A DNA stretch of 64,000 nt from contig NZ_FXWP01000009.1 of assembly GCF_900184035.1 (NCBI RefSeq), positions 186,001-250,000 on the forward strand, given 5' to 3'. The notes beneath the pieces are model-generated. The model did not search any database. It saw only the letters and a program-made list of their open reading frames with translations, and had not been told where the DNA came from. This document shows positions 9,224-17,617 of the stretch, in pieces. The translations under genes were made by a program, and so were the position numbers. How positions within the stretch are numbered: the stretch's first letter is position 1; every line of letters begins with the position of its first letter. The DNA is from Kosakonia pseudosacchari. Lineage in GTDB: Bacteria > Pseudomonadota > Gammaproteobacteria > Enterobacterales > Enterobacteriaceae.

Positions 9224-9481
9224 TTAGCGCTCGTCACCCGGACGACTTTCTTCCGGCAGTGGCGGTTTCTTACCGTTGTGCTTATCGTGGTGTTTGTCAT
9301 CGTGGCGCGGCGGCTTATCCTGCTTGTGTTTCGGCGGCGCGTCGTGCGACGGTTTTTTATCATTGTTATGATGCTGGCCGTTTGGGAACTGTTCCGGCGG
9401 CAGCGGCGGACGTTCGTCAGCAAACACCATCGAAGAGAAGCTCACCGCCAGAATGGCAGACACCAGTGCAATTTTTTTCAT
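9224..9481 (-). CDS. Small secreted His/Pro/Asp/Lys-rich peptide
   Basis: An 85-residue protein with a Sec signal peptide (M-K-K-I-A-L-V..., predicted cleavage after S-M-V-F-A at residue 21). The 64-residue mature part is low-complexity and hydrophilic: eight His, many Pro, Lys and Asp, with blocks such as K-H-K-Q-D-K-P-P-R-H-D-D-K-H-H-D-K-H, and repeated P-P-L-P elements near both ends. Such composition suggests a disordered periplasmic metal-binding (Zn, Cu or Ni) peptide, but that is inference. It has its own terminator. Antisense frames on the other strand are longer but have no signal, start site or recognisable domain. Confidence 0.7.
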   Translation of the reverse strand: MKKIALVSAILAVSFSSMVFADERPPLPPEQFPNGQHHNNDKKPSHDAPPKHKQDKPPRHDDKHHDKHNGKKPPLPEESRPGDER

Positions 9482-9566
9482 CTTTTACATCCTTACTCGT
9501 TTTATTGCGTGGCGACGATTTGACGATAAAAAAGTGAAGGGAAAATGGAGCGCTACGCCTTCGGGA

Positions 9567-10517
9567 TTATTCCTGGCGGCTCTGCGGAAGATAGCGCCAG
9601 TAGGGCGGTGAACCGAAACTTGCCAGTAAAAAGTCGATCACCGTGCGGGTGTTAAGCGACGGGTATTTCCCGCCAGGGTAGAGCAACCAGAGCGACTGCG
9701 CCGTTGGCGAATAACTGGCGGTAAAATCAGGCATGAGCGCCACAAGCTCATTGCGGTTTAGCATTTCACCCACTTGCCAGTCCGGGAAAAGCAAGATTCC
9801 CGCATCATTCAGGGCGGCCTGTAACAGCAATTCCGCGTTATCGGAAACGATGTTGGCCTGCGGCAAAAACTGGCAGGATTTCTCCCCACGCTGAAAACGC
9901 CAGCGCTGTAAACCACTTTTCCCGCGATATGCCAGTAAGCGGTGCGACTGCAACGCCTCCGGCGTGTTTGGTTGACCATAACGGCGCACATAGGCGGGTG
10001 TTGCCACCAAATGGCAGTTCTGATGCCCAATTAGCCGACCATGCAGCTCAGAATCCTGCAGCGCGGCGATACGCAGCAGCAGATCGGTGCCGTCGGCAAA
10101 CGGGTCGATATAGTCATCGTTCAGGTTCAGCTCGATATGCAGACGCGGATAGCGTTCGCTCAATTCGCTGATTCTGGGGCCAATATGGCGCAGGCCAAAT
10201 GAGATTGGCGCATTGATACGAATGCGCCCGCCAGGTTCATCGCGACGTTCATCCACCTGGGTTTGCGCGTCCGCAAGCTGCTGCAACATGGCGCGAAACG
10301 TGTCGGCATAGATATGACCGGCCTCAGTGGCAATCACCGCGCGCGTGTTGCGATATAACAACTGGGTTTCCAGCGCCTGCTCCAGTTGCTGAACCACGCG
10401 CGATAAAGACGAGGCCGCCAGACCTTCGTTGCGAGCGACTTCGGATAAGTTGCCCTCGCGAACAATGGCGAGAAACAGCTGCATTGAGCGGGCGCTAATT
10501 TGACTGAGCTTATTCAT
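9567..10517 (-). CDS. LysR-family transcriptional regulator
   Basis: A 316-residue LysR-type regulator with an N-terminal winged helix (residues ~10-68, L-S-E-V-A-R-N-E-G-L-A-A-S-S-L-S-R-V-V) and a periplasmic-binding-protein-like effector domain beginning near G-G-R-I-R-I-N-A-P. It belongs to the CrgA-like group. It is divergent from the nitroreductase gene with only 97 bases between, so it most likely regulates that gene in response to an unknown electrophile or quinone-type effector. Confidence 0.87.
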   Translation of the reverse strand: MNKLSQISARSMQLFLAIVREGNLSEVARNEGLAASSLSRVVQQLEQALETQLLYRNTRAVIATEAGHIYADTFRAMLQQLADAQTQVDERRDEPGGRIRINAPISFGLRHIGPRISELSERYPRLHIELNLNDDYIDPFADGTDLLLRIAALQDSELHGRLIGHQNCHLVATPAYVRRYGQPNTPEALQSHRLLAYRGKSGLQRWRFQRGEKSCQFLPQANIVSDNAELLLQAALNDAGILLFPDWQVGEMLNRNELVALMPDFTASYSPTAQSLWLLYPGGKYPSLNTRTVIDFLLASFGSPPYWRYLPQSRQE

Positions 10518-10614
10518 CTGTGCGTAATCCGCAAAGGTCCATGGCGCATTGTAGTGTTTTTACGAACAGGTTTCATCGTTAAGCTACGCGAACACTCAAC
10601 ACCGGAGAAAAGTC

Positions 10615-11295
10615 ATGAGTACCAGCGTTAAAGCCTTCGATGAAACCGTCCGCCAGCGTTTTTCCGCCCGCGCATTTTTACCTGTACCGTTAACGGACGA
10701 ACAAATTCAGGACGTGTTGCAGGATGCGCAATATTCCCCGTCAAACTGCAACACGCAGCCCTGGCACGTGCATGTGGTTTCCGGTGAAACCAAAAACCGT
10801 CTTGCGAAAAGGATGACGGAAAACGATCTTGCAGGGCGCCAGACGCCGGATTTCACCTTTTCCTATGATGATTTTCACGGCGACTATTTCGAGCGCGCTC
10901 ATGAGCAAGCGCGGATTTATTACGATGCGATAGGCGTGGCGCGTGAAGATAAAGCGCGGCGCCAGGAGGCTTATCTGCGCAATTATCAGTTTTTTAACGC
11001 GCCACATGCGGCTTTCCTGTTTATGCCATCCTTTGGCGACAACATCCGCGTTGCCTCCGACATTGGCATGTATGCGCAGAGCTTTTTGCTGTCATTGACC
11101 GCACGCGGTTTTGCCGGTATTCCGCAGACGTTGCTCGGTTTTCACGCCGATATGATCCGCGAAGAACTCGGTGTTTCCACTGATTATCGCCTGCTGTTCG
11201 GCATCTCGTTTGGCTATGCCGATATGTCTGCGCCGTCTGCGAAAACACGCATGCCGCGTATTCCCGTTGAGAAAAGTGTGGTGATGCACGGGTAA
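10615..11295 (+). CDS. Nitroreductase-family flavoprotein
   Basis: FMN-dependent oxidoreductase of the nitroreductase superfamily, 226 residues, using NAD(P)H to reduce nitro or quinone substrates. Family landmarks: R-Q-R-F-S-A-R-A-F near the N-terminus (FMN phosphate binding), S-P-S-N-C-N-T-Q-P-W at about residue 42, and the C-terminal S-F-G-Y-A-D. It follows a GGAGA ribosome site and is divergent from a LysR gene. It is shorter and different in sequence from NfsA and NfsB. The physiological substrate cannot be read from the sequence. Confidence 0.88.
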   Translation: MSTSVKAFDETVRQRFSARAFLPVPLTDEQIQDVLQDAQYSPSNCNTQPWHVHVVSGETKNRLAKRMTENDLAGRQTPDFTFSYDDFHGDYFERAHEQARIYYDAIGVAREDKARRQEAYLRNYQFFNAPHAAFLFMPSFGDNIRVASDIGMYAQSFLLSLTARGFAGIPQTLLGFHADMIREELGVSTDYRLLFGISFGYADMSAPSAKTRMPRIPVEKSVVMHG

Positions 11296-11305
11296 TGTCG
11301 CGAGT

Positions 11306-11338
11306 GACCAGAGACGCTAATCGCCAGCGGCTCTGGTC
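11306..11338. terminator. Hairpin between nitroreductase and deaminase-like genes
   Basis: GACCAGAG-a-CGCT (11306-11318) pairs with AGCG-g-CTCTGGTC (11326-11338): a 12-bp stem with one internal mismatch. It lies between the two converging stops. No T-tract follows, so it may act as a 3'-end stabiliser. Confidence 0.45.
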
Positions 11339-11342
11339 GGCG

Positions 11343-11807
11343 TTATGCGGCACACAGCGCGCGGGCGCTCTGTTTCCATTGATCAACTTGCGTGGGATGC
11401 AGAAAAGAGAAGTAGACGGTGATGTTGTCGGGCAGCATGTTATGCAGTGCTGGCAGGCAGTTGGCTTCACACGGCCGCAGTTCGATGTAAGCGCTGGTGA
11501 TTGGCAGGACGGCGCTCGTGCTATCGACCCGTTCAATACGCCGGATTGCGGCAACCAGCGCGGTCATTTCCCCGTGCAGTTTCACCCAGTTGTGCGCGTA
11601 GATATTCGGCGGCATTTGGACCTGCATCTGGCTGTTGCCAAACGCATAGCGGGAATTCCCGCGCAGCGTGTATTCAATGGTGGCGCAGCACGATTCCGGG
11701 CCAAAACCCTCATGCCTGACCAGTTTCTTTTTGTCTTCCAGCGTGCGACGAACAATCGGATAGCCCGAATTGAGATCGTAAGGCGTCTGAACGAGGTTAA
11801 TCATCAT
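11343..11807 (-). CDS. Stand-alone deaminase-fold candidate (HxE ... PCx3C)
   Basis: A 154-residue protein that I do not recognise by name. It carries the zinc-site signature of the cytidine-deaminase superfamily: K-L-H-G-E-M-T-A-L (His78, Glu80) followed 33 residues later by L-R-P-C-E-A-N-C-L (Cys113, Cys117), then L-H-N-M-L-P-D-N-I-T-V-Y, which resembles the segment after the Cys pair in SCP1.201/DddA-type deaminase toxins. The Cys spacing is x3 rather than the commoner x2. There is no signal peptide, secretion domain or adjacent immunity-like gene. Start is ATG 11807 or ATG 11804; GGGAGAG lies just upstream and fits 11804 slightly better. The family assignment is inference from motifs; that the gene is coding is more secure. 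Confidence 0.6.
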   Translation of the reverse strand: MMINLVQTPYDLNSGYPIVRRTLEDKKKLVRHEGFGPESCCATIEYTLRGNSRYAFGNSQMQVQMPPNIYAHNWVKLHGEMTALVAAIRRIERVDSTSAVLPITSAYIELRPCEANCLPALHNMLPDNITVYFSFLHPTQVDQWKQSARALCAA

Positions 11808-11870
11808 CTCTCCCTAAATCCATGAAAAATCGCAGCTCTAACGTAAATTGGACAACAAAAAGCGTAGTGA

Positions 11871-11900
11871 ACGATCCCGGAAATTACTAGCCGGGATCGT
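11871..11900 (-). terminator. Terminator of the cio operon
   Basis: Ten-base perfect stem (ACGATCCCGG at 11871-11880 with 11891-11900), 17 bases beyond the stop of the small DUF2474 gene. A T-run follows after about nine bases on the minus strand. Confidence 0.65.
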
Positions 11901-11917
11901 CCGTTGTACCTGAACAA

Positions 11918-12046
11918 TTAGTGCGATTTAAACCCCGCCGCCGACATCAACAGCCGGAACACCATACTGACCGCAAACAGTGCCAGCACGCTGCCGCCCC
12001 AGATTAACAGCATCCACATCAGGCGGTTAAAAAAGGAGTGTTTCAT
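11918..12046 (-). CDS. DUF2474 small subunit of cyanide-insensitive bd-type oxidase
   Basis: A 42-residue single-helix membrane protein (M-K-H-S-F-F-N-R-L-M-W-M-L-L-I-W-G-G-S-V...). It sits where CydX/CioX-type accessory peptides occur, immediately after the subunit II gene. Its ATG shares one base with the cioB stop (TGATG), so translation is coupled, and AGGAG lies just upstream inside cioB. Such peptides stabilise the oxidase haem environment. The N-terminal F-F-N-R-L and W-G-G fit the DUF2474 family better than CydX. Confidence 0.82.
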   Translation of the reverse strand: MKHSFFNRLMWMLLIWGGSVLALFAVSMVFRLLMSAAGFKSH

Positions 12047-13056
12047 CAATGATACCCCGCGCCATGTTGCACCTTGCCGCGAAACACGTAGTAGCTCCAC
12101 AAGGTATAAACCAGAATAATCGGAATAATCAGCAGGGCGCCGACCAGCATAAAGCCCTGGCTTTGCGCTGGCGCAGCGGCCTGCCACAGCGTGATATCCG
12201 GTGGAATAATATGCGGCCAGATACTGATGCCAAGGCCGCTAAACCCGAGGAAAATCAGCCCCAGCGTCTGCACAAACGGCAGGGTGTGGGAATCCGGGTT
12301 ACCGAGACTGCGCCACAGCCAGACACTCAGTACCACGACTAACAGCGGCACCGGCGAGAAGAAATAGAGGTTCGGCAGGCTGAACCAGCGCTCGGCAATC
12401 GTGGCATGCGTCAGCGGCGTCCACAGGCTAATCACGGCAATCACCACTAACATCGCCAGCAACAGTTTCCTCGCGGCCTTGCGCATTTTCCCCTGCAACG
12501 GCTCTTCGCTTTTCATCACCAGCCAGCTCGCGCCGAGCAGGGCATAAGTGATGACCAGCCCGACGCCACAAAACAGGTTAAACGGCGTCAGCCAGTCGAG
12601 CGCACCGCCGCTAAACGTGCGGCCCGTCACCTGAAAACCGTTAAGCACCGCGCCCACCACCACCCCCTGGGTAAAGGTGGCAAGCAGCGAGCCGGAGAGA
12701 AACGCTTTGTCCCAGAACGGCCGGTGCGCGGGGGTGGCTTTGAAACGAAACTCAAAGGCCACGCCGCGAAAGATAAGACCGATCAGCATTAGGGTCAGCG
12801 GAATGGTCAGCGCATCGACAATCACCGCATAAGCCAGCGGAAACGCGCCGAATAACCCCGCGCCGCCGAGCACCAGCCAGGTCTCGTTGCCATCCCAGAC
12901 CGGCGCGACGCTGTTGACCATCACATCGCGATCGTGCGCGTCACGCGTGACGGGAAACAGAATGCCGATACCAAGGTCAAAACCATCCATCACGATATAC
13001 ATCAGGGTGGCGAAGACGATAATGACAAACCAGATTAATGAAAGATCGATGCCCAT
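12046..13056 (-). CDS. cioB: Cyanide-insensitive (bd-type) quinol oxidase subunit II
   Basis: Inner-membrane subunit II of a cytochrome bd-family quinol oxidase, 336 residues (CioB-size; E. coli CydB is 379). Features include M-D-G-F-D-L-G-I-G near residue 23, W-D-G-N-E-T-W-L-V near residue 54, and eight or nine hydrophobic helices. The start codon overlaps the cioA stop by one base (TAATG), and the ribosome site AGGATAA lies inside cioA. With cioA and the small subunit it forms a three-gene operon that would provide cyanide- and sulfide-tolerant aerobic respiration without proton pumping. Confidence 0.9.
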   Translation of the reverse strand: MGIDLSLIWFVIIVFATLMYIVMDGFDLGIGILFPVTRDAHDRDVMVNSVAPVWDGNETWLVLGGAGLFGAFPLAYAVIVDALTIPLTLMLIGLIFRGVAFEFRFKATPAHRPFWDKAFLSGSLLATFTQGVVVGAVLNGFQVTGRTFSGGALDWLTPFNLFCGVGLVITYALLGASWLVMKSEEPLQGKMRKAARKLLLAMLVVIAVISLWTPLTHATIAERWFSLPNLYFFSPVPLLVVVLSVWLWRSLGNPDSHTLPFVQTLGLIFLGFSGLGISIWPHIIPPDITLWQAAAPAQSQGFMLVGALLIIPIILVYTLWSYYVFRGKVQHGAGYH

Positions 13057-14456
13057 TATTTATCCTCATCCGCGTCGAGATGTTCACCCACCGCTGAAAG
13101 CGGGCGCGCCGGTGTGCCCTGCGTCGCGTGCTCATCACGCTCGTCGGGTCCTTTGGTGATAAGCCGCACCATGTAGCTGTAACCCACGCCAAAAACGGAA
13201 CAGTAGACAACAAAGAACGCCAGCAAACTGAGGCTCATTTGCAAGTCGCCATGCGCGGAAACCGCATCGGCCGTGCGCAGCAAGCCATACACCACCCACG
13301 GCTGGCGACCCACTTCCGTCGTGACCCAACCGGCGAGAATGGCGATCAAACCCGCCGGCCCCATCCATAGCGCAAAGTGTAAAAACGGCCGCGACTGATA
13401 CAGCCTGTCTTTGAAACGCAGCCACAGCGCCGCCACACCCAGACCAATCATCAGCACGCCAAGCCCGACCATAATGCGAAACGACCAGAACACAATCGGT
13501 GAATAGGGACGTTCATCTTTCGGGAAAGATTTCAGCGCCGGGACTTGCTTATCCAGGCTATGTGTCAGGATCAGGCTGCCGAGCGCCGGGATTTCCACGG
13601 CATAACGCGTGCGCTCCTGCTCCATATCCGGCATACCGAACAGGATAAGCGGTGTCGCTTCACCGGGCGGGTTTTCCCAGTGGCCCTCAATGGCGGCGAT
13701 TTTTGCCGGTTGATGTTCAAGCGTATTCAGCCCGTGCATATCGCCGACCATCGCCTGAATCGGCGCAACAATCAGCGCCATCCACATCGCCATAGAAAAC
13801 ATTTTGCGAATAGCGGGCGTGTTATTCCCGCGTAACAGATGCCAGGCGGCAGACGCGCCGACAAACAGCGCACTGCTTAAGAAGGCCGCAATGGTCATGT
13901 GCATCAACCGGTACGGGAAGGAGGGATTAAAGATAACCTTCAACCAGTCGACCGGCACCACCTGGCCATTTTCGACGATAAAGCCCTGCGGCGTATGCAT
14001 CCAGCTATTGGACGCGAGGATCCAGAAGGTGGACATAATGGTGCCCAGCGCGACCATACAGGTGGCGAAAAAGTGCAGGCCAGGCCCGACTTTGTTCCAG
14101 CCAAACAGCATCACGCCGAGAAAACCCGCTTCAAGGAAGAAAGCGGTCAGCACTTCATAGGTCAGTAATGGCCCGGTAATGCTGCCGGCAAACTGGGAAA
14201 ACCCGCTCCAGTTGGTGCCGAACTGATACGCCATCACCAGCCCGGACACCACCCCCATACCGAAGTTAACGGCGAAGATCTTCGACCAGAAATGGTACAG
14301 CGTGCGCCAGTCCGGGTTGCGGGTTTTAAGCCACAATCCTTCAAGCACCGCCAGATAGCTGGCAAGGCCGATGGTAATAGCCGGGAAAATGATATGAAAC
14401 GAAACGGTGAAGGCGAACTGTATTCTCGCCAGGTAAAACGCGTCTAAACCGAACAT
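13056..14456 (-). CDS. cioA: Cyanide-insensitive (bd-type) quinol oxidase subunit I
   Basis: Haem-bearing, quinol-binding subunit I. The start M-F-G-L-D-A-F-Y-L-A-R-I-Q at 14456 gives 466 residues; the frame is open further upstream but that part is not homologous. His21 in F-T-V-S-F-H-I-I-F corresponds to the conserved N-terminal haem ligand of CydA. The quinol loop (after G-D-M-H-G-L-N-T-L-E-H-Q-P-A-K-I-A-A-I-E) is short, and the total length fits CioA rather than the long-loop CydA, hence the cio naming. A GGGG-containing ribosome site precedes the ATG. The operon is divergent from ydcR and lies where K-12 has yncJ. Confidence 0.9.
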   Translation of the reverse strand: MFGLDAFYLARIQFAFTVSFHIIFPAITIGLASYLAVLEGLWLKTRNPDWRTLYHFWSKIFAVNFGMGVVSGLVMAYQFGTNWSGFSQFAGSITGPLLTYEVLTAFFLEAGFLGVMLFGWNKVGPGLHFFATCMVALGTIMSTFWILASNSWMHTPQGFIVENGQVVPVDWLKVIFNPSFPYRLMHMTIAAFLSSALFVGASAAWHLLRGNNTPAIRKMFSMAMWMALIVAPIQAMVGDMHGLNTLEHQPAKIAAIEGHWENPPGEATPLILFGMPDMEQERTRYAVEIPALGSLILTHSLDKQVPALKSFPKDERPYSPIVFWSFRIMVGLGVLMIGLGVAALWLRFKDRLYQSRPFLHFALWMGPAGLIAILAGWVTTEVGRQPWVVYGLLRTADAVSAHGDLQMSLSLLAFFVVYCSVFGVGYSYMVRLITKGPDERDEHATQGTPARPLSAVGEHLDADEDK

Positions 14457-14705
14457 GCACAACCCCAATGTCAATGTTGTGGCGTCAATGTTAATGAGCA
14501 CAAGCGTGAACTTGCAGAAACAGATAAAAAGAATTTTCGTATAACAGTTCCTTACAAAGGGTATGGCAGGTTGCAGATTAGTCCAGACGAAGCGGCAACC
14601 AATAACCATAACAGTGCGCATAATGGGCTGTTTTGCGCAAACTGATATAGCAAGATGACGCATCGCGTGCCATGATGTAGGTGTTTTGTTAACACGTGAA
14701 AAATC

Positions 14706-16112
14706 ATGAAAAAATACCAGCGCCTGGCGCAGCAAATCGCAGAACAAATCGAGCTTGGGGTCTGGCGACCGGGAGAGAAGCTGCCGTCGCTGCGTGAGCA
14801 GGTGACCAGCAGCGGGCTGAGTTTTATGACCGTCGGTCATGCTTATCAGTTGCTGGAAAGCCAGGGGCGGGTAATTGCCAGGCCGCAGTCCGGCTATTTT
14901 GTCGCGCCAGCGCCCGGCTTACCGCGCACACCGGCGGCCAGGATCACGCGTGATGAAGCGGTGGACATCAATACCTATATTTTTGATGTGTTACAGGCCA
15001 GCTGCGATGCCTCGGTGCTGCCGTTTGGTTCCGCCTTTCCCGACCCCAAACTGTTCCCGATGCCGCAGCTCAACCGGTCGCTGGCAAAGGTGAGTAAAAG
15101 CGCCACCGCCATGAGCGTGATGGAAAACCTGCCGCCGGGGAACAGCCAGTTGCGTCACGCCATTGCCAAGCGCTATGCCCGCCAGGGGATGAACATATCG
15201 CCGGATGAGATTGTTATCACCGCGGGTGCGCTGGAAGCGCTGAATCTCAGCCTGCAGGCGGTGACAGAACCGGGTGACTGGGTGATTATTGAAAACCCCT
15301 GTTTTTACGGTGCGTTGCAGGCGCTGGAGCGGCTGAAGTTAAAAGCACTATCGGTGCCAACCGATGTAAAAGAGGGTATCGATCTTGATGCACTGGCGCA
15401 GGCATTAGCCGACTATCCGGTCAAAGCCTGCTGGCTGATGACCAACGCGCAGAACCCGCTCGGGTTTACCTTAAGTGCTGCGAAAAAGGCGCAGCTGGTC
15501 GCGCTGCTGGCTGAGCACAACGTCACGCTGATTGAAGACGATGTTTACAGTGAGCTTTACTACGGGCGTGAACAGCCGCTACCGGCGAAAGCCTGGGATA
15601 CGCACGACATGACGTTGCACTGTTCCTCATTTTCAAAATGCCTGGTCGCCGGGTTTCGCGTCGGCTGGGTCGCGGCCGGACGCCACGCCAGGCGCATTCA
15701 GCAATTGCAATTAATGAGCACATTATCCACCAGTTCGCCACTGCAACTGGCGCTGGTCGATTACTTATCAACGCATCACTATGACGCCCATTTGCGCCGC
15801 CTGCGCAGACAGCTTGCCGAGCGCAAACATCTGGCCTGGCAGGCGCTGCTGCGCCATCTGCCGCCGGACGTGAAAATCTATCGTAATGAGAGCGGCTATT
15901 TCTTATGGCTGGAGCTGCCCGCCGGATTGGATGCCGGTGAACTGAGCCAGCGGGCGCTGGCGCACCATATCAGTATTGCGCCGGGGAAAATGTTTTCGAC
16001 ATCCGACAACTGGCGTTCGTTTTTCCGCTTTAATTGCGCCTGGGTCTGGGGCGATAAAGAGGAGCGGGCGGTAATGCAACTGGGCGAATTAATTCGCCAG
16101 ATGATGAATTAA
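14706..16112 (+). CDS. ydcR: MocR-type regulator/aminotransferase-fold protein YdcR
   Basis: A 468-residue fusion of an N-terminal GntR-type winged helix (residues ~1-70, I-E-L-G-V-W-R-P-G-E-K-L-P-S-L-R) and a C-terminal fold-type I aminotransferase domain. The PLP lysine motif is present as S-S-F-S-K-C-L-V-A-G-F-R-V-G-W, and D-D-V-Y-S-E-L-Y supplies the pyridine-N aspartate. Length and sequence match E. coli YdcR. MocR proteins usually sense PLP or an amino compound and control adjacent amine or amino-acid genes; ydcSTUV-patD directly downstream is the likely target, by inference. Confidence 0.92.
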   Translation: MKKYQRLAQQIAEQIELGVWRPGEKLPSLREQVTSSGLSFMTVGHAYQLLESQGRVIARPQSGYFVAPAPGLPRTPAARITRDEAVDINTYIFDVLQASCDASVLPFGSAFPDPKLFPMPQLNRSLAKVSKSATAMSVMENLPPGNSQLRHAIAKRYARQGMNISPDEIVITAGALEALNLSLQAVTEPGDWVIIENPCFYGALQALERLKLKALSVPTDVKEGIDLDALAQALADYPVKACWLMTNAQNPLGFTLSAAKKAQLVALLAEHNVTLIEDDVYSELYYGREQPLPAKAWDTHDMTLHCSSFSKCLVAGFRVGWVAAGRHARRIQQLQLMSTLSTSSPLQLALVDYLSTHHYDAHLRRLRRQLAERKHLAWQALLRHLPPDVKIYRNESGYFLWLELPAGLDAGELSQRALAHHISIAPGKMFSTSDNWRSFFRFNCAWVWGDKEERAVMQLGELIRQMMN

Positions 16113-16457
16113 CCGCACCCGTCTTTCTTATTTCCTGAATAACTTATTCTCTTGTTAAAAATAATGGCGGCGTAAATTTGACGTGCGCCGTCATTATTTT
16201 CTGCGCTCGCGATGTTGGTATTCATAGGAAATGTGAATAGCAACACAGATTAACGGGCATCTGCTAACCCCTTGTCTATACTCCAAAAGCGCGCGCAGTA
16301 GCATTTTCATTGTTAACGCAATGCGTCATCTGTCACATCCTTGCGAAAATTCCGACGGCTCACATTCATGCCGTCAGCGCGCCGTCTATTTTTATTAAGG
16401 GAGATATATTTACGGCAAGGCTGCCGCACTTTTTCATTGCGACAGGAGTAGAAAATA
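16113..16457 (+). promoter_or_regulatory. ydcR-ydcS intergenic region: terminator, inverted repeat and sigma-S-like promoter
   Basis: This 345-base gap has no gene. It holds the ydcR terminator (16157-16200, 15-bp stem AAAATAATGGCGGCG with one G-T wobble, followed by T residues). An imperfect inverted repeat, GTTGGTATTCA (16214-16224) with TGAATAGCAAC (16234-16244), follows. A CTATACT -10 element at 16276-16282, with no good -35, is what a sigma-S-preferred promoter looks like; ydcSTUV-patD is RpoS-dependent in E. coli. The inverted repeat lies 30-60 bases upstream of that -10 and is a candidate regulator site. Confidence 0.55.
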
Positions 16458-17600
16458 ATGAGCAAGAAATTTGCCCACAGCAGCCTGTGTGCGCTGGGTC
16501 TGACGGTGATGACCGCACACGCCGCCGAACCAACCGAAGTGGGAAAGGGAGAAGGTCGGCTGGATATTATCGCCTGGCCTGGGTATATCGAGCGCGGCCA
16601 GACCGATAAGCAATATGACTGGGTGACCGCCTTTGAAAAAGAGACCGGCTGCGCGGTGAATGTGAAAACCGCCGCCACCTCCGATGAGATGGTGAGCCTG
16701 ATGGCGAAAGGTGGCTACGACCTGGTGACCGCCTCCGGCGATGCCTCTTTACGTCTGATCATGGGTAAACGCGTCCAGCCGATAAACACCGCGCTTATCC
16801 CCAACTGGAAAACGCTTGATCCGAAGCTGGTGAAAGGCGAATGGTTCAACGTTGCGGGGAAAACCTATGGCACGCCGTATCAGTGGGGGCCTAACCTTTT
16901 GATGTATAGCACCAAAACCTTCCCGACACCGCCGGATAGCTGGTCGGTGGTCTTTGTGCAGCAAAACCTGCCGGACGGCAAAAGCAACAAAGGGCGCGTG
17001 CAGGCCTACGATGGCCCGATTTATATCGCCGATGCCGCGCTGTACCTGAAAGCTACGCAACCGCAACTGGGTATTGACGATCCGTATCAGCTTACCGAAG
17101 CGCAGTATCAGGCGGTGCTGAAAACCCTGCGCGATCAGCATTTGCTGATTCACCGCTACTGGCACGACACCACAGTACAAATGAGCGACTTCAAAAACGA
17201 AGGGGTGGTGGCCTCCAGCGCCTGGCCTTATCAGGCCAATGCCCTGAAAGGGGAAAATCAGCCCATCGCCACGGTTTTCCCGAAAGAGGGGGTAACCGGC
17301 TGGGCTGACACCACTATGCTGCATGCCGAGGCGAAACACCCGAATTGTGCCTACAAGTGGATGAACTGGTCGCTGACGCCGAAAGTGCAGGGCGATGTGG
17401 CGGCCTGGTTTGGTTCGCTGCCAGTGGTGCCAGAAGGGTGCAAGGCCAGTACGTTGCTGGGTGAAAAGGGCTGCGAAACCAACGGTTACAGCTTCTTTGA
17501 CAAAATCGCCTTCTGGAAAACGCCGGTGGCGCAAGGCGGCAAATATGTGCCTTACAGCCGCTGGACGCAGGATTACATCGCCATTATGGGCGGCCGTTAA
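16458..17600 (+). CDS. ydcS: ABC transporter periplasmic binding protein YdcS
   Basis: Spermidine/putrescine-type (SBP_bac_8) binding protein of 380 residues, like E. coli YdcS (381). Sec signal peptide with cleavage expected after T-A-H-A (residue ~22). The mature start shows the family motif L-D-I-I-A-W-P-G-Y-I. Two Cys pairs (T-G-C-A near the N-terminus; E-G-C and K-G-C in the C-terminal part) may form disulfides. An AGGAG ribosome site precedes the ATG. First gene of ydcSTUV-patD; the E. coli system is linked to putrescine uptake, and YdcS has also been described as a poly-hydroxybutyrate synthase. Confidence 0.93.
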   Translation: MSKKFAHSSLCALGLTVMTAHAAEPTEVGKGEGRLDIIAWPGYIERGQTDKQYDWVTAFEKETGCAVNVKTAATSDEMVSLMAKGGYDLVTASGDASLRLIMGKRVQPINTALIPNWKTLDPKLVKGEWFNVAGKTYGTPYQWGPNLLMYSTKTFPTPPDSWSVVFVQQNLPDGKSNKGRVQAYDGPIYIADAALYLKATQPQLGIDDPYQLTEAQYQAVLKTLRDQHLLIHRYWHDTTVQMSDFKNEGVVASSAWPYQANALKGENQPIATVFPKEGVTGWADTTMLHAEAKHPNCAYKWMNWSLTPKVQGDVAAWFGSLPVVPEGCKASTLLGEKGCETNGYSFFDKIAFWKTPVAQGGKYVPYSRWTQDYIAIMGGR

Positions 17601-17617
17601 CCTGCCAGGAGTGCGTT

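Noticed and set aside
9188-9537. Two plus-strand frames opposite the His-rich peptide gene
   Set aside because: Arg/Val/Phe-rich complement of His/Lys/Asp codons; no start signal. The minus-strand frame has a proper signal peptide.
11295-11825. 176-codon plus-strand frame opposite the deaminase-like gene
   Set aside because: No ribosome site or recognisable motif; the minus strand has both, and the plus frame would overlap the nitroreductase stop.
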